A stretch of DNA of 6,952 nt from JBCBSP01 sp964550935 (GCA_964550935.1 CAZKBB010000086.1:1-6952); one strand, 5' to 3'. Positions 1 to 6,218 are shown, counted from the stretch's first letter. Numbers and translations: made by a program. The notes: generated by a model not told the origin, from the letters alone.

Positions 1-280
1 CCGGCACGGGCTGAAGGACGTCGCGCGCGAGATCGCGGGCGTGGAGCTGTCGAAACAGCAGCAGAGCTCGGACTGGGGCGCGGCCGAGCTGACCGACGCC
101 CAGCAGCACTACGCCGCCTCCGACGTGCTTCACCTGCACCAGGTCAAGGCCGGGCTGGAGGAGATGCTCAAGCGCGAAGGCCGCATGGAGCTGGCCAAGG
201 CCTGCTTCGCCTTCCTGCCCGTGCGCGCCCGCCTCGACATCGAGGGCTGGGCCGAAACCGACATCTTCGCCCACTCATGA
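1..280 (+). CDS. rnd: Ribonuclease D (3'-5' exoribonuclease), C-terminal part, 5' end off the window
   Basis: This is the 3' end of a gene whose start lies left of the window; the first whole codon begins at base 2 and the TGA stop is at 278–280, giving 92 visible residues. The fragment reads LKDVAREIAGVELSKQQQSS followed by DWG, the stretch before the third exonuclease motif of RNase D. The motif III signature Y-x3-D is visible as YAASD, with Tyr at 110–112 and Asp at 122–124, so the DEDDy catalytic end is intact. Family knowledge: RNase D trims the 3' ends of tRNA precursors and other structured RNAs using two metal ions. The protein ends about 50 residues after motif III, so it lacks the HRDC domains of the long E. 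coli enzyme, which fits the short alphaproteobacterial form. The stop overlaps the lptC start (ATGA), so the two are probably translated together. The earlier DEDD motifs cannot be checked here. Confidence 0.9.
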   Translation, partial: RHGLKDVAREIAGVELSKQQQSSDWGAAELTDAQQHYAASDVLHLHQVKAGLEEMLKREGRMELAKACFAFLPVRARLDIEGWAETDIFAHS

Positions 281-987
281 CCGCGACGGGCGCGGCCACG
301 GCGGACATGACCCGCCGCAACGAGGACCTCGCCCGGCGCGCGCGCGCCTTCGACGCGGCCTGGCGGCGCTCGGTCTTCGTGCGCCGGTTGCGCCTGGGTC
401 TTCTGGGTCTCGCCGCACTGATCGCGCTTAACGCCATCGTTCAGATCGTGATCAGCGACGCAGGCGAGCTCGCCGAGGCGCCGGCCGCGCCGGGCGGAGA
501 CGCCGAACGCATCGTCAATCCCCGCTTCACCGGTCGCGACGAAACCGGCGCGCCCTACGTGGTCACCGCCGAGACCGCCGCGCGGCGCTCGCGCGGCGCG
601 GGCGCGCTGACCGACCTCACGCGTCCGATCCTCGATTACGCCCTGTTGCGCGCCGACGGCGCTGACCCATCCCAGGTGCTTGCACGCGCAGGCGTTTTTA
701 ACGCCGACGCGCGCACGCTTGAGCTGCAGGACGCGGTGCGCTTCGCCACGCGCTCGGGCTACAGCTTCTCCACCGATCGCGCCCGGATACACCTCAGCGA
801 CGCGCGCATCAGCGGCGACGCGCCGGTCGAGGGCGCCGCGCCCTGGGGCCGAATCCGAGCCGGCGGGTTCGAGGTCACTGAGGGCGGCGAACGCGTGGTG
901 TTCACCGACGGCGTGAGAACGCGCATATTCACAGACGAAACCGGGCCTGAAGACGCCGACCCGGCGGCGACGGAGGATCAGCCATGA
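277..987 (+). CDS. lptC: LptC, inner-membrane anchored LPS transport protein
   Basis: A 236-residue protein. An Arg-rich cytoplasmic N-terminus (residues 13–39) is followed by one hydrophobic membrane segment at about 40–59 and then a soluble periplasmic domain. The region from about residue 81 (NPRFTGRDETGAPYVVTAE) matches the start of the LptC beta-jellyroll in alphaproteobacteria. Family role: LptC binds the LptB2FG transporter in the inner membrane and passes lipopolysaccharide to LptA. It is somewhat longer than the E. coli protein (191 residues), mostly through the N-terminal extension and an acidic tail. The identification rests on this layout and on the lptA and lptB genes directly downstream. 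The start at 277 overlaps the rnd stop and has no visible Shine–Dalgarno sequence, implying reinitiation; ATG 307 (residue 11) is an alternative that would not alter the membrane segment. The stop overlaps the lptA start. Confidence 0.88.
   Translation: MTATGAATADMTRRNEDLARRARAFDAAWRRSVFVRRLRLGLLGLAALIALNAIVQIVISDAGELAEAPAAPGGDAERIVNPRFTGRDETGAPYVVTAETAARRSRGAGALTDLTRPILDYALLRADGADPSQVLARAGVFNADARTLELQDAVRFATRSGYSFSTDRARIHLSDARISGDAPVEGAAPWGRIRAGGFEVTEGGERVVFTDGVRTRIFTDETGPEDADPAATEDQP
972..977 (+). promoter_or_regulatory. Ribosome binding site of lptA
   Basis: GGAGGA lies inside the end of lptC, 6 bases before the lptA ATG at 984. It is the strongest Shine–Dalgarno match in the lpt genes here, and it settles the lptA start although that start overlaps the lptC stop. 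Confidence 0.75.
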
Positions 988-1586
988 CCACTCAGTCCGC
1001 GCGCCTGGGCCTGATGCGCGGCGCGATCGCGGCCGCCGCGGTCCTCGCCGCCACATCTTACGCGTCCGCGCAGGCGCCCGGCGCGCCGATGGATGAAGGC
1101 CCGCTCGACGTCAGCGCCGACGACCTGCAGGTGTTCGAGGCCGACGGCCGGGCGGTCTATTCCGGAGACGTCAACGCCGTACGCGGGGGCGCGCGCCTGC
1201 GAGCCGACCAGGTGACAGTGTTCTTCGACAACGCCGACGGCGGGCGCTTCGACGCCGTCAGCCGCCTGATCGCCGAAGGCGAAGTCTATTACGTCACCGC
1301 CAGCGAGGTCGCCCACGGCGCGCGCGGCGTCTACGACGTGGAGGCCGACACGATCACGCTGACCGGGGACGTGGTGCTGACCCAGGGCTGCAACGTCTCC
1401 ACCGGCAGCCGTCTCGTGGCCGATCTGACGACCGGGGTGTCGCGCCTTGACGGCTCTGGCGGCGGGGACGGAGACGGGCGCGTGCGCAGCGTCTTCTTCT
1501 CCGAAGAGAACGGAGGCGAAACCCCGCGGGACTGCCCGCGTCCCGAAGTGCCCGGCGACCCGCCGCGCGACTTCGACGAAAGCTGA
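984..1586 (+). CDS. lptA: LptA, periplasmic LPS transport bridge (OstA-like)
   Basis: A 200-residue secreted protein. Residues 1–29 look like a Sec signal peptide: Arg residues at 7 and 12, a hydrophobic Ala-rich core at 14–23, and a likely cleavage after ASA (27–29). From residue 40 the OstA/LptA fold begins with PLDVSADDLQVFEADGRAVY and repeats the pattern of short beta strands (SGDVNAVRGGARLRADQVTV, then EGEVYYVTA, then GDVVLTQG). Family role: LptA polymerises or bridges between LptC in the inner membrane and LptD in the outer membrane, and lipopolysaccharide slides along its groove. The length is close to that of E. coli LptA (185). The tail after about residue 155 is Gly/Asp/Glu/Pro rich and probably disordered. 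It has two cysteines, C136 in the last strand region and C184 in the tail. It overlaps lptC by ATGA and has a strong GGAGGA site 6 bases upstream. Confidence 0.9.
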   Translation: MTTQSARLGLMRGAIAAAAVLAATSYASAQAPGAPMDEGPLDVSADDLQVFEADGRAVYSGDVNAVRGGARLRADQVTVFFDNADGGRFDAVSRLIAEGEVYYVTASEVAHGARGVYDVEADTITLTGDVVLTQGCNVSTGSRLVADLTTGVSRLDGSGGGDGDGRVRSVFFSEENGGETPRDCPRPEVPGDPPRDFDES

Positions 1587-1633
1587 GCGAACGACCGCGA
1601 CGACCGCGCCGTCGACGCCCCGAACCCGGGCGT

Positions 1634-1645
1634 AAAGCGCGCTTT
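1634..1645. repeat. 12-bp perfect palindrome in the lptA–lptB gap
   Basis: AAAGCGCGCTTT is a perfect inverted repeat in the 95-bp gap before lptB. It has A and T ends, uncommon in this GC-rich sequence. It could be a protein binding site or a small hairpin; no T-run follows, so it is not a convincing terminator. No clear -35/-10 pair is visible around it. Confidence 0.35.
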
Positions 1646-1681
1646 CACCAAATCTTAGGCGTGCCTGGAGTGTGATGAGTC

Positions 1682-2446
1682 ATGTCGGTGACCGAACAGG
1701 GCGAGGCTGAAGCCGCGACCGGGCCCGACCGCGGGCTGACCGTCGAGCGTATCGGCAAGTCGTTTCGCGGTCGCGCCGTGGTTAAGAACGTGTCGCTTAC
1801 GCTGAAGCGCGGGGAGGTCGCCGGACTGCTCGGTCCGAACGGGGCGGGCAAGACTACGTGCTTTTACATGATCACCGGGCTGATCCCGGTGGATTACGGG
1901 CGCATCATGCTGGACGGACAGGACATCACGGCGCTTCCCATGTACCAGCGCGCGCGCCTGGGTATCGGATACCTGCCTCAGGAGGCCTCGATCTTTCGGG
2001 GCCTGAGCGTGGCGGAGAACGTCACCGCGGTCGCCGAGATCGTCGAACCGGACGCGCAGCGCCGCGAAACGGTCGTGCGCGAGCTTCTTGAAGAGCTGCG
2101 CATCGACCATCTCGCCGATGCGCCGGCCATGGCCCTGTCGGGCGGTGAGCGCCGCCGCGCGGAGATCGCGCGCGCGCTTGCGGCCCAGCCCGGCTTCATG
2201 CTGCTGGACGAGCCCTTTGCGGGCATCGACCCGCTGGCGATCTCGGACATCCGCGATCTGATCGTCTATCTGCGCGAGCGCGGCATCGGCATCCTGATCA
2301 CCGACCATAACGTGCGCGAGACGCTGGAGATCTGCGACCGCGCGACGATCATCCACGACGGCGAGGTGCTGTTCGAAGGCGATCCGGACTCCGTGCGCGG
2401 CGACGCGGACGTGCGCCGCTTCTATCTCGGCGACCGGTTCCACTAG
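1682..2446 (+). CDS. lptB: LptB, ATPase of the LPS export ABC transporter
   Basis: A 254-residue ABC ATPase. Visible motifs in order are Walker A GPNGAGKT (51–58), the Q-loop around Q100 in YLPQEASIF, the ABC signature LSGGERRR (152–159), Walker B FMLLDEP with Asp176 and Glu177, the D-loop at GID (181–183), and the switch histidine H209 in ITDHNVRE. The YLPQEASIFR and LLDEPFAGIDP blocks are typical of LptB and distinguish it from other small ABC ATPases. Family role: a cytoplasmic homodimer that powers LptF/LptG to pull lipopolysaccharide from the inner membrane. It is slightly longer than E. coli LptB (241) because of an acidic leader of about 18 residues. Two in-frame TGA codons at 1673–1678 make ATG 1682 the first possible start. 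GGAG at 1667–1670 is the only Shine–Dalgarno candidate and sits 11 bases away, rather far. rpoN follows by 15 bp and is probably co-transcribed. Confidence 0.96.
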   Translation: MSVTEQGEAEAATGPDRGLTVERIGKSFRGRAVVKNVSLTLKRGEVAGLLGPNGAGKTTCFYMITGLIPVDYGRIMLDGQDITALPMYQRARLGIGYLPQEASIFRGLSVAENVTAVAEIVEPDAQRRETVVRELLEELRIDHLADAPAMALSGGERRRAEIARALAAQPGFMLLDEPFAGIDPLAISDIRDLIVYLRERGIGILITDHNVRETLEICDRATIIHDGEVLFEGDPDSVRGDADVRRFYLGDRFH

Positions 2447-2452
2447 GGGGGG
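2445..2452 (+). promoter_or_regulatory. Ribosome binding site of rpoN
   Basis: AGGGGGGG begins on the lptB stop codon and ends 9 bases before the GTG at 2462. It supports the GTG start of rpoN and close coupling to lptB. Confidence 0.5.
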
Positions 2453-2461
2453 CGCTGAGCG

Positions 2462-3943
2462 GTGTCGGGTCTTGGACAGAAGCTTGAGGTACGCCAGGGC
2501 CAGGGCCTGGTGATGACCCCTCAGCTGCAGCAAGCGATCAAGCTTCTGCAGCTGAATAATCTGGAGCTCACCGAGTTCGTCGAGGCCGAGCTGGAGCGCA
2601 ATCCGCTGCTCGAGCGCGATGAGCGCGACGACGGTCCCGGCGAGGACTCCCGCAGCGAAGCCGAGCCCGCGTCCAAATCCGATGAATTGAGCTTCGACGC
2701 CCCCGGCGCGGCGAGCGAGGCGCTCGACGCAGAGCCCCACGCGGTGGACCCGGACGCCGGCCCGCAATCTTCCGGCGGCGCGGTCGACTGGAGCCGGGCG
2801 GGCGGAGGCGGCTCGTTCGACGGCGAAGACTACGACGCCGCGGCCAACGCCTCGCGCGACAAGACGCTGCGCGAGCATCTCCACGATCAGCTCGCCGAGC
2901 TGGTCATGGATGCGCCGGCGCGCCTGATCGCGGCGCATTTGATCGATCTTGTCGATGATGACGGCTATCTGCGCGCCGATCTGGACGAAACCGCCGAGCG
3001 CCTGGGCTGCGAGCGCGCCGAGACCGAGGCTGCGCTAGATCGCCTTCAGGGCTTCGAACCGGCCGGCGTGATGGCGCGGGGCCTGCAGGAATGCCTGGCG
3101 CTGCAGCTGAAAGAACTCGACCGGCTCGATCCGGCCATGGCGGCGCTGGTGGACAACCTGCCGCTCCTGGCCAAGCACGATTACCCGGGCCTCAAGGCCG
3201 CCTGCGGCGTGGACGGCGAGGATCTCGACGACATGATCGCCGAGCTGAAGCGCCTGACCCCGAAACCCGGCCTGGCCTTCGGCTCTGACGCCGCGCGCGG
3301 CGTGGAGCCCGACGTCTACGTGCGCGAAACGCCCGAGGGCGGCTGGGCGGTCGAGCTGAACTCCGACACGCTGCCGCGCGTCTTGATGAACAACCGTTAT
3401 GCGGCCCAGATCCAGAGCGCGGCGCGCTCGGATGAAGAGAAGGCCTTCATCTCCTCGTGCCAGCAAAACGCATCCTGGCTGGTGAAGAGCCTGGATCAGC
3501 GCGCGCGCACGATCCTGAAGGTCGCTTCAGAGATCGTGCGTCAGCAGGACGCCTTCTTCGCCAGGGGCGTGGCCTGGCTGCGGCCGTTGAACCTGAAGAC
3601 GGTCGCCGACGCGGTGGGCATGCACGAATCCACCGTCAGCCGGGTGACCTCGAACAAGTATGTCTCCACCCAGCGCGGCCTGTTCGAGCTGAAATACTTC
3701 TTCACCTCCTCCATCGCCTCGTCCGACGGCGGCGAAGCCTTCTCAGGCGAGGCCGTGCGCTATCGCATCAAGGCGATGATCAGCGCCGAGACCCCCAACG
3801 AGGTGCTCTCGGACGATGCGATCGTGGAGCGGCTGCGCGCCGACGGCGTCGACATCGCGCGGCGCACGGTCGCGAAATACCGCGAGGCGATGACCATCCC
3901 CTCCTCGGTCCAGCGCCGGCGCATGATGAAGAAGGCCGGCTGA
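2462..3943 (+). CDS. rpoN: RNA polymerase sigma-54 factor (RpoN)
   Basis: A 493-residue sigma-54, GTG start, full length for the family. Region I (1–51) carries the Gln/Leu-rich activator-responding segment MTPQLQQAIKLLQLNNLEL (from 18) ending in ERNPLLE. Region II (about 52–132) is a low-complexity acidic linker. The core-RNA-polymerase binding region starts near DKTLREHL (133) and includes GFEPAGVMARGLQECLALQL (197–216). The helix-turn-helix that reads the -12 element is around 378–397 (LKTVADAVGMHESTVSRVTS). The RpoN box ARRTVAKYRE (466–475), which reads the -24 element, is exact. Family role: sigma-54 directs RNA polymerase to -24/-12 promoters and needs AAA+ activators; in caulobacters it serves flagellar and stalk genes and in many bacteria nitrogen control. 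All domains look intact. It sits 15 bp after lptB with hpf and ptsN beyond, its classic neighbours. Confidence 0.98.
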   Translation: MSGLGQKLEVRQGQGLVMTPQLQQAIKLLQLNNLELTEFVEAELERNPLLERDERDDGPGEDSRSEAEPASKSDELSFDAPGAASEALDAEPHAVDPDAGPQSSGGAVDWSRAGGGGSFDGEDYDAAANASRDKTLREHLHDQLAELVMDAPARLIAAHLIDLVDDDGYLRADLDETAERLGCERAETEAALDRLQGFEPAGVMARGLQECLALQLKELDRLDPAMAALVDNLPLLAKHDYPGLKAACGVDGEDLDDMIAELKRLTPKPGLAFGSDAARGVEPDVYVRETPEGGWAVELNSDTLPRVLMNNRYAAQIQSAARSDEEKAFISSCQQNASWLVKSLDQRARTILKVASEIVRQQDAFFARGVAWLRPLNLKTVADAVGMHESTVSRVTSNKYVSTQRGLFELKYFFTSSIASSDGGEAFSGEAVRYRIKAMISAETPNEVLSDDAIVERLRADGVDIARRTVAKYREAMTIPSSVQRRRMMKKAG

Positions 3944-3980
3944 GCCGGGCGCCCTTTCCCCGCTTCGTGCGTTGTCAAGA

Positions 3981-4008
3981 TTGACGGTGTTCAGCTGCGC
4001 CCGATAGC
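3981..4008 (+). promoter_or_regulatory. Candidate housekeeping promoter for hpf–ptsN
   Basis: A -35 element TTGACGG (3981–3987) matches the alphaproteobacterial TTGACG consensus exactly. After 13 bases CCGATAGC (4001–4008) is a partial match to the caulobacter-type -10 (GCTANAWC, four of seven defined positions). Transcription would start near 4015, giving a leader of about 125 bases before hpf. I saw no -24/-12 sigma-54 site in the gap. Confidence 0.5.
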
Positions 4009-4038
4009 GTTGGAAACGACGATCGGACTCGTCCGGGC

Positions 4039-4070
4039 GACGGCCTCGCAGCGCGCGAGGCGACGCCGTC
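4039..4070 (+). other. Stem-loop in the hpf leader
   Basis: GCCTCGC (4043–4049) pairs perfectly with GCGAGGC (4055–4061) around the 5-base loop AGCGC. GACG (4039–4042) pairs with CGTC (4067–4070), leaving a 5-base bulge on the 3' side. It lies downstream of the candidate promoter and about 70 bases before the hpf ATG. The following bases are CCGGCCCCTTG, without a T-run, so a leader structure is more likely than a terminator. Confidence 0.4.
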
Positions 4071-4127
4071 CGGCCCCTTGAAACGGACCGGACCGCCGCC
4101 GCGTCTTACGGCCGCCGCCCCGCAGCC

Positions 4128-4134
4128 AAGGGAG
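4128..4134 (+). promoter_or_regulatory. Ribosome binding site of hpf
   Basis: AAGGGAG ends 5 bases before the ATG at 4140, a strong Shine–Dalgarno match that fixes the hpf start. Confidence 0.75.
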
Positions 4135-4139
4135 TTCCC

Positions 4140-4766
4140 ATGCATATCCAGTTCGTGTCCAAGCAGCTCGACGTCTCCCCCGCTCTGCGCGAGCGCATCG
4201 AGCAGAAGGTCGAAGACGGCACGGCGAAGTATTTCAGCCGCCCCGGCGAGGCCTATATCGTCGTGAAGGGCGAAGGACACGGCTTCGAGGTCGACTGCTC
4301 GGTGCACCTGCCGTCGGGCGCCTTCCTCCAGGCCACCGGCAAGGGCGGGGACGCCTATTCCGCCGCCGAGGACGCGGTGGGCCACCTGGAGAAGCGCTTG
4401 CGCCGCTACAAGCGCAAGCTCAAGGACCACCGCGCCGACAACAAGGCCGAGCTGCCCGCCGAAACCGCGCCGATCTACACCCTCAAGGGCGAGCCGCGCG
4501 CGGTAGACACGAGCGAGGACGAGGATGACGGCGGGGCCTCGGGCGGGGTCGACCCGGTCATCATCGCGGAGACGGCCGGCGAATTGAGCACCATGTCCGT
4601 GGGCATGGCCGTCCATGAGATGGACCTGATCGACGCGCCGTTTCTGGTCTTCCGCAATGTCGGCACCGGCGCGGTGAACATCGTTTACCGAAGGCCCGAT
4701 GGAAATGTGGGCTGGATCGACGCGGCGCGCGAGGCTAAAGACACCGCCGGCGCGGCCGCGGAGTAA
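4140..4766 (+). CDS. hpf: Long-form ribosome hibernation promoting factor (HPF/RaiA family)
   Basis: A 208-residue protein with two domains. Residues 1–107 are the S30AE/sigma-54-modulation domain: it opens with MHIQFVSKQLDVSPALRERI, includes FEVDCSVHLPSG, and ends in a basic helix EKRLRRYKRKLKDHR that would lie in the ribosomal decoding channel. A charged acidic linker (about 108–137, TSEDEDDGG) leads to the C-terminal dimerisation domain at about 138–198 (DPVIIAETAGELSTMSVGMAVHEMDLIDAPFLVFRN, split here: the core is the MSVGMAVHEMDL and FLVFRN blocks). Family role: long HPF binds resting 30S subunits in stationary phase or starvation and joins two ribosomes into inactive 100S dimers; the short enterobacterial HPF lacks the second domain. 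A good Shine–Dalgarno sequence and a probable own promoter precede it, so it may be induced separately from rpoN. ptsN follows 53 bp later. Confidence 0.95.
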   Translation: MHIQFVSKQLDVSPALRERIEQKVEDGTAKYFSRPGEAYIVVKGEGHGFEVDCSVHLPSGAFLQATGKGGDAYSAAEDAVGHLEKRLRRYKRKLKDHRADNKAELPAETAPIYTLKGEPRAVDTSEDEDDGGASGGVDPVIIAETAGELSTMSVGMAVHEMDLIDAPFLVFRNVGTGAVNIVYRRPDGNVGWIDAAREAKDTAGAAAE

Positions 4767-4772
4767 TCCCTC

Positions 4773-4788
4773 GGGCGCCTCGACGCCC
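4773..4788 (+). other. Small hairpin between hpf and ptsN
   Basis: GGGCG pairs with CGCCC around the loop CCTCGA, shortly after the hpf stop. No T-run follows. It may tune processing or readthrough between the two genes, but a stem this short is easily chance in GC-rich DNA. Confidence 0.2.
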
Positions 4789-4819
4789 CATCGACGCAGC
4801 AGCAGCCGGCGGACGACGC

Positions 4820-5284
4820 ATGGCCCTTTCTGACCTGATCCCGCCTGGAGGCGTGGCCGCGGACCTGTCCGCGACGAGCCGCAAGCAGGCGTTGCACCAG
4901 CTGTGCGATCTGGCGGAGCGGACCTTGTTCGTCTCCGGCCGGGCGACGCTCGACGCCGTGGCGGAGCGCGAACGGCTCGGCTCCACAGGCGTCGGCGACG
5001 GCGTCGCCATCCCCCATGCGCGCACGAGTCAGGTCGATCGGGTGTGCGGGGTGTTCGCGCGGCTGAAGCAGGCGGTGGACTTCGACGCGGTCGACGGACG
5101 CCCCGCCGATCTGGTCTTCCTGCTGCTCGCGCCGGAGGACGCCGGGGCCGAGCACCTCAAGGCGCTGGCGCGCATCTCGCGCCTGTTCCGGCGTCAGGAC
5201 ATCCGGCGGGCCTTGCGCGCCGCGCCGAACGCGGAAGCGCTATATGCCATCATCGCCGGGTCGGCCCAGACCGACGCGGCCTGA
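4820..5284 (+). CDS. ptsN: Nitrogen regulatory phosphotransferase protein EIIA-Ntr (PtsN)
   Basis: A 154-residue cytoplasmic EIIA protein of the fructose/mannitol family (PTS_EIIA_2), normal length. The N-terminus MALSDLIPPGGVAADLSATS matches the typical opening of PtsN. The phosphorylated histidine is H66 in GDGVAIPHAR, preceded by the conserved ERERLGSTGVG block (49–59). The middle FDAVDGRPADLVFLLLAPED and the helix HLKALARISRLF are also family hallmarks. Family role: the end point of the PTS-Ntr phosphorelay (PtsP–NPr–PtsN), which links nitrogen and carbon state to potassium transport, the stringent response and other partners. No membrane EIIB/EIIC is nearby, as expected for a regulatory EIIA. 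The upstream Shine–Dalgarno sequence is poor (GCGGA), so translation may depend on hpf. NPr and RapZ genes do not follow; the next gene is convergent, 3 bp away. Confidence 0.95.
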   Translation: MALSDLIPPGGVAADLSATSRKQALHQLCDLAERTLFVSGRATLDAVAERERLGSTGVGDGVAIPHARTSQVDRVCGVFARLKQAVDFDAVDGRPADLVFLLLAPEDAGAEHLKALARISRLFRRQDIRRALRAAPNAEALYAIIAGSAQTDAA

Positions 5285-5287
5285 GGC

Positions 5288-6169
5288 CTACTCCGCGACC
5301 GGCTCCAGATCGCGCACGCCCGCCTCGATGCGGCCGTCGGCGTGCAAAATCGCGCGCTTCATGCCTTCGCTGTTGAACTGCGCCGTCGCCGAGCCGTCGG
5401 CGGAGACCGCGATGATCCCGCCCTCGCCGCCAAGCCGTGCGACATCGCCGAGCGAGCCGGTCACCGCCTCGTCAAGGCTCGCCCCGGCGTATTTCACGCG
5501 CGCTGAGACGTCCGCGGCGGCGTTGGCGCGCAGGAAGAACTCGCCCTGACCGGTGCAGGACACCGCCACGCGCTCGTCGGCCCAGGCGCCGGCCCCGATG
5601 ATCGGGCTGTCCCCGACACGACCCCAGCGCTTCTTCAGCGTGCCCCCGGTGGAGGTCGCTGCAGCCAGGCGCGCGGCTTGATCGAGCACGACGCAGCCCA
5701 CCGTGCCGGTTGCGATGGCGCGGGAGTCCGGCGCGGCGGCCGGGGTGTAGTAGCTGTCCGGGTCCTCGACCGGCTCCAGCCCCTCCTCACGCGCGAACGC
5801 GGCCGCCCCCGCGCCGGCCAGCAGCACGTGGGGCGTCCTCTCCATCACCGCGCGCGCGGCCTTGATCGGGGAGACGAAGCCTTCAAGCGCGGAGACCGCG
5901 CCGGCCTCGCGCCCCGGCCCCTGCATCAAGGAGGCGTCGAGCTCGTAGCGCCCCGCCGCGTTCGGCGCAGTCCCCTTGCCCGCCACGTAGAGGCCTGAGG
6001 CCTCCAGCGCGCGCACAGTCTCCACCGCCACGTCCAGGGCCGAGGCGCCGGCCTTCAGCCGCTCGCGCGCCGCCCTCGCCAGCTCGGCCATATGGGCGAT
6101 CTCGGCCTCATATCCGCGCGGGGCGAGCACGCCCGCGCCGCCATGAAGCACCAGGACAGGTCGGATCAT
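5288..6169 (-). CDS. Isoaspartyl peptidase / L-asparaginase (asparaginase-2 family, Ntn-hydrolase)
   Basis: A 293-residue protein when started at ATG 6169. Numbered from that start, the N-terminus has the family motif LHGGAG (8–13), followed by GKGTAPNAAG and YELDASLMQG. The self-cleavage site is TGTVG, making Thr156 the nucleophile exposed after autoproteolysis into alpha and beta chains. STGGT (from 173), GRVGDSPIIGAG with Arg184 and Asp187, and CTGQGEFF (205–212) are the substrate-binding and catalytic supports; their spacing from the nucleophile matches what I recall of E. coli IaaA. Family role: hydrolysis of beta-aspartyl (isoaspartyl) dipeptides and of asparagine, in protein-damage turnover or nitrogen supply. 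No signal peptide is visible, so it is probably cytoplasmic. It is a little shorter than the E. coli enzyme in the alpha chain. A TTG at 6175 in frame is a less likely start, because GGAG sits only 3 bases before it but 9 before the ATG. Its main preference, peptide or asparagine, cannot be told from sequence. Confidence 0.93.
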   Translation of the reverse strand: MIRPVLVLHGGAGVLAPRGYEAEIAHMAELARAARERLKAGASALDVAVETVRALEASGLYVAGKGTAPNAAGRYELDASLMQGPGREAGAVSALEGFVSPIKAARAVMERTPHVLLAGAGAAAFAREEGLEPVEDPDSYYTPAAAPDSRAIATGTVGCVVLDQAARLAAATSTGGTLKKRWGRVGDSPIIGAGAWADERVAVSCTGQGEFFLRANAAADVSARVKYAGASLDEAVTGSLGDVARLGGEGGIIAVSADGSATAQFNSEGMKRAILHADGRIEAGVRDLEPVAE

Positions 6170-6178
6170 CTTCAAGGT

Positions 6179-6182
6179 CTCC
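6179..6182 (-). promoter_or_regulatory. Ribosome binding site of the isoaspartyl peptidase gene
   Basis: On the minus strand GGAG lies 9 bases before ATG 6169 and 3 bases before the in-frame TTG at 6175. The spacing favours the ATG start. Confidence 0.55.
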
Positions 6183-6218
6183 GCTTCGGGCCGGCTTTCC
6201 AGGGGGCAAGTATCACCG

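Noticed and set aside
130..1056. A 308-residue minus-strand open frame opposite rnd, lptC and the lptA start
   Set aside because: It spans three coupled plus-strand genes, shows no domain, and has the skewed composition of an antisense shadow.
1655..2938. A 427-residue minus-strand open frame across lptB and the start of rpoN
   Set aside because: It is antisense to two unmistakable genes and its product is Arg/Ala/His-rich low-complexity with no recognisable motif, the usual mirror frame of high-GC coding DNA.
3934..3957. Possible terminator at the end of rpoN (CCGGC/GCCGG around the stop codon, then GGGCGCCC and TTT)
   Set aside because: The stem is only 5 bp with the stop codon as loop, the second palindrome competes with it, and the T-run is three bases. 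It is too weak to call.
3457..3984. A 175-residue plus-strand frame inside and past the end of rpoN
   Set aside because: It overlaps the helix-turn-helix and RpoN-box coding sequence of rpoN in another frame, and its Arg-rich product has no family features.
3944..4139. A sigma-54 (-24/-12) autoregulatory promoter downstream of rpoN
   Set aside because: I looked for TGGC-N8-TTGC type spacing in this gap and in the other intergenic regions and found no match keeping both GG and GC.
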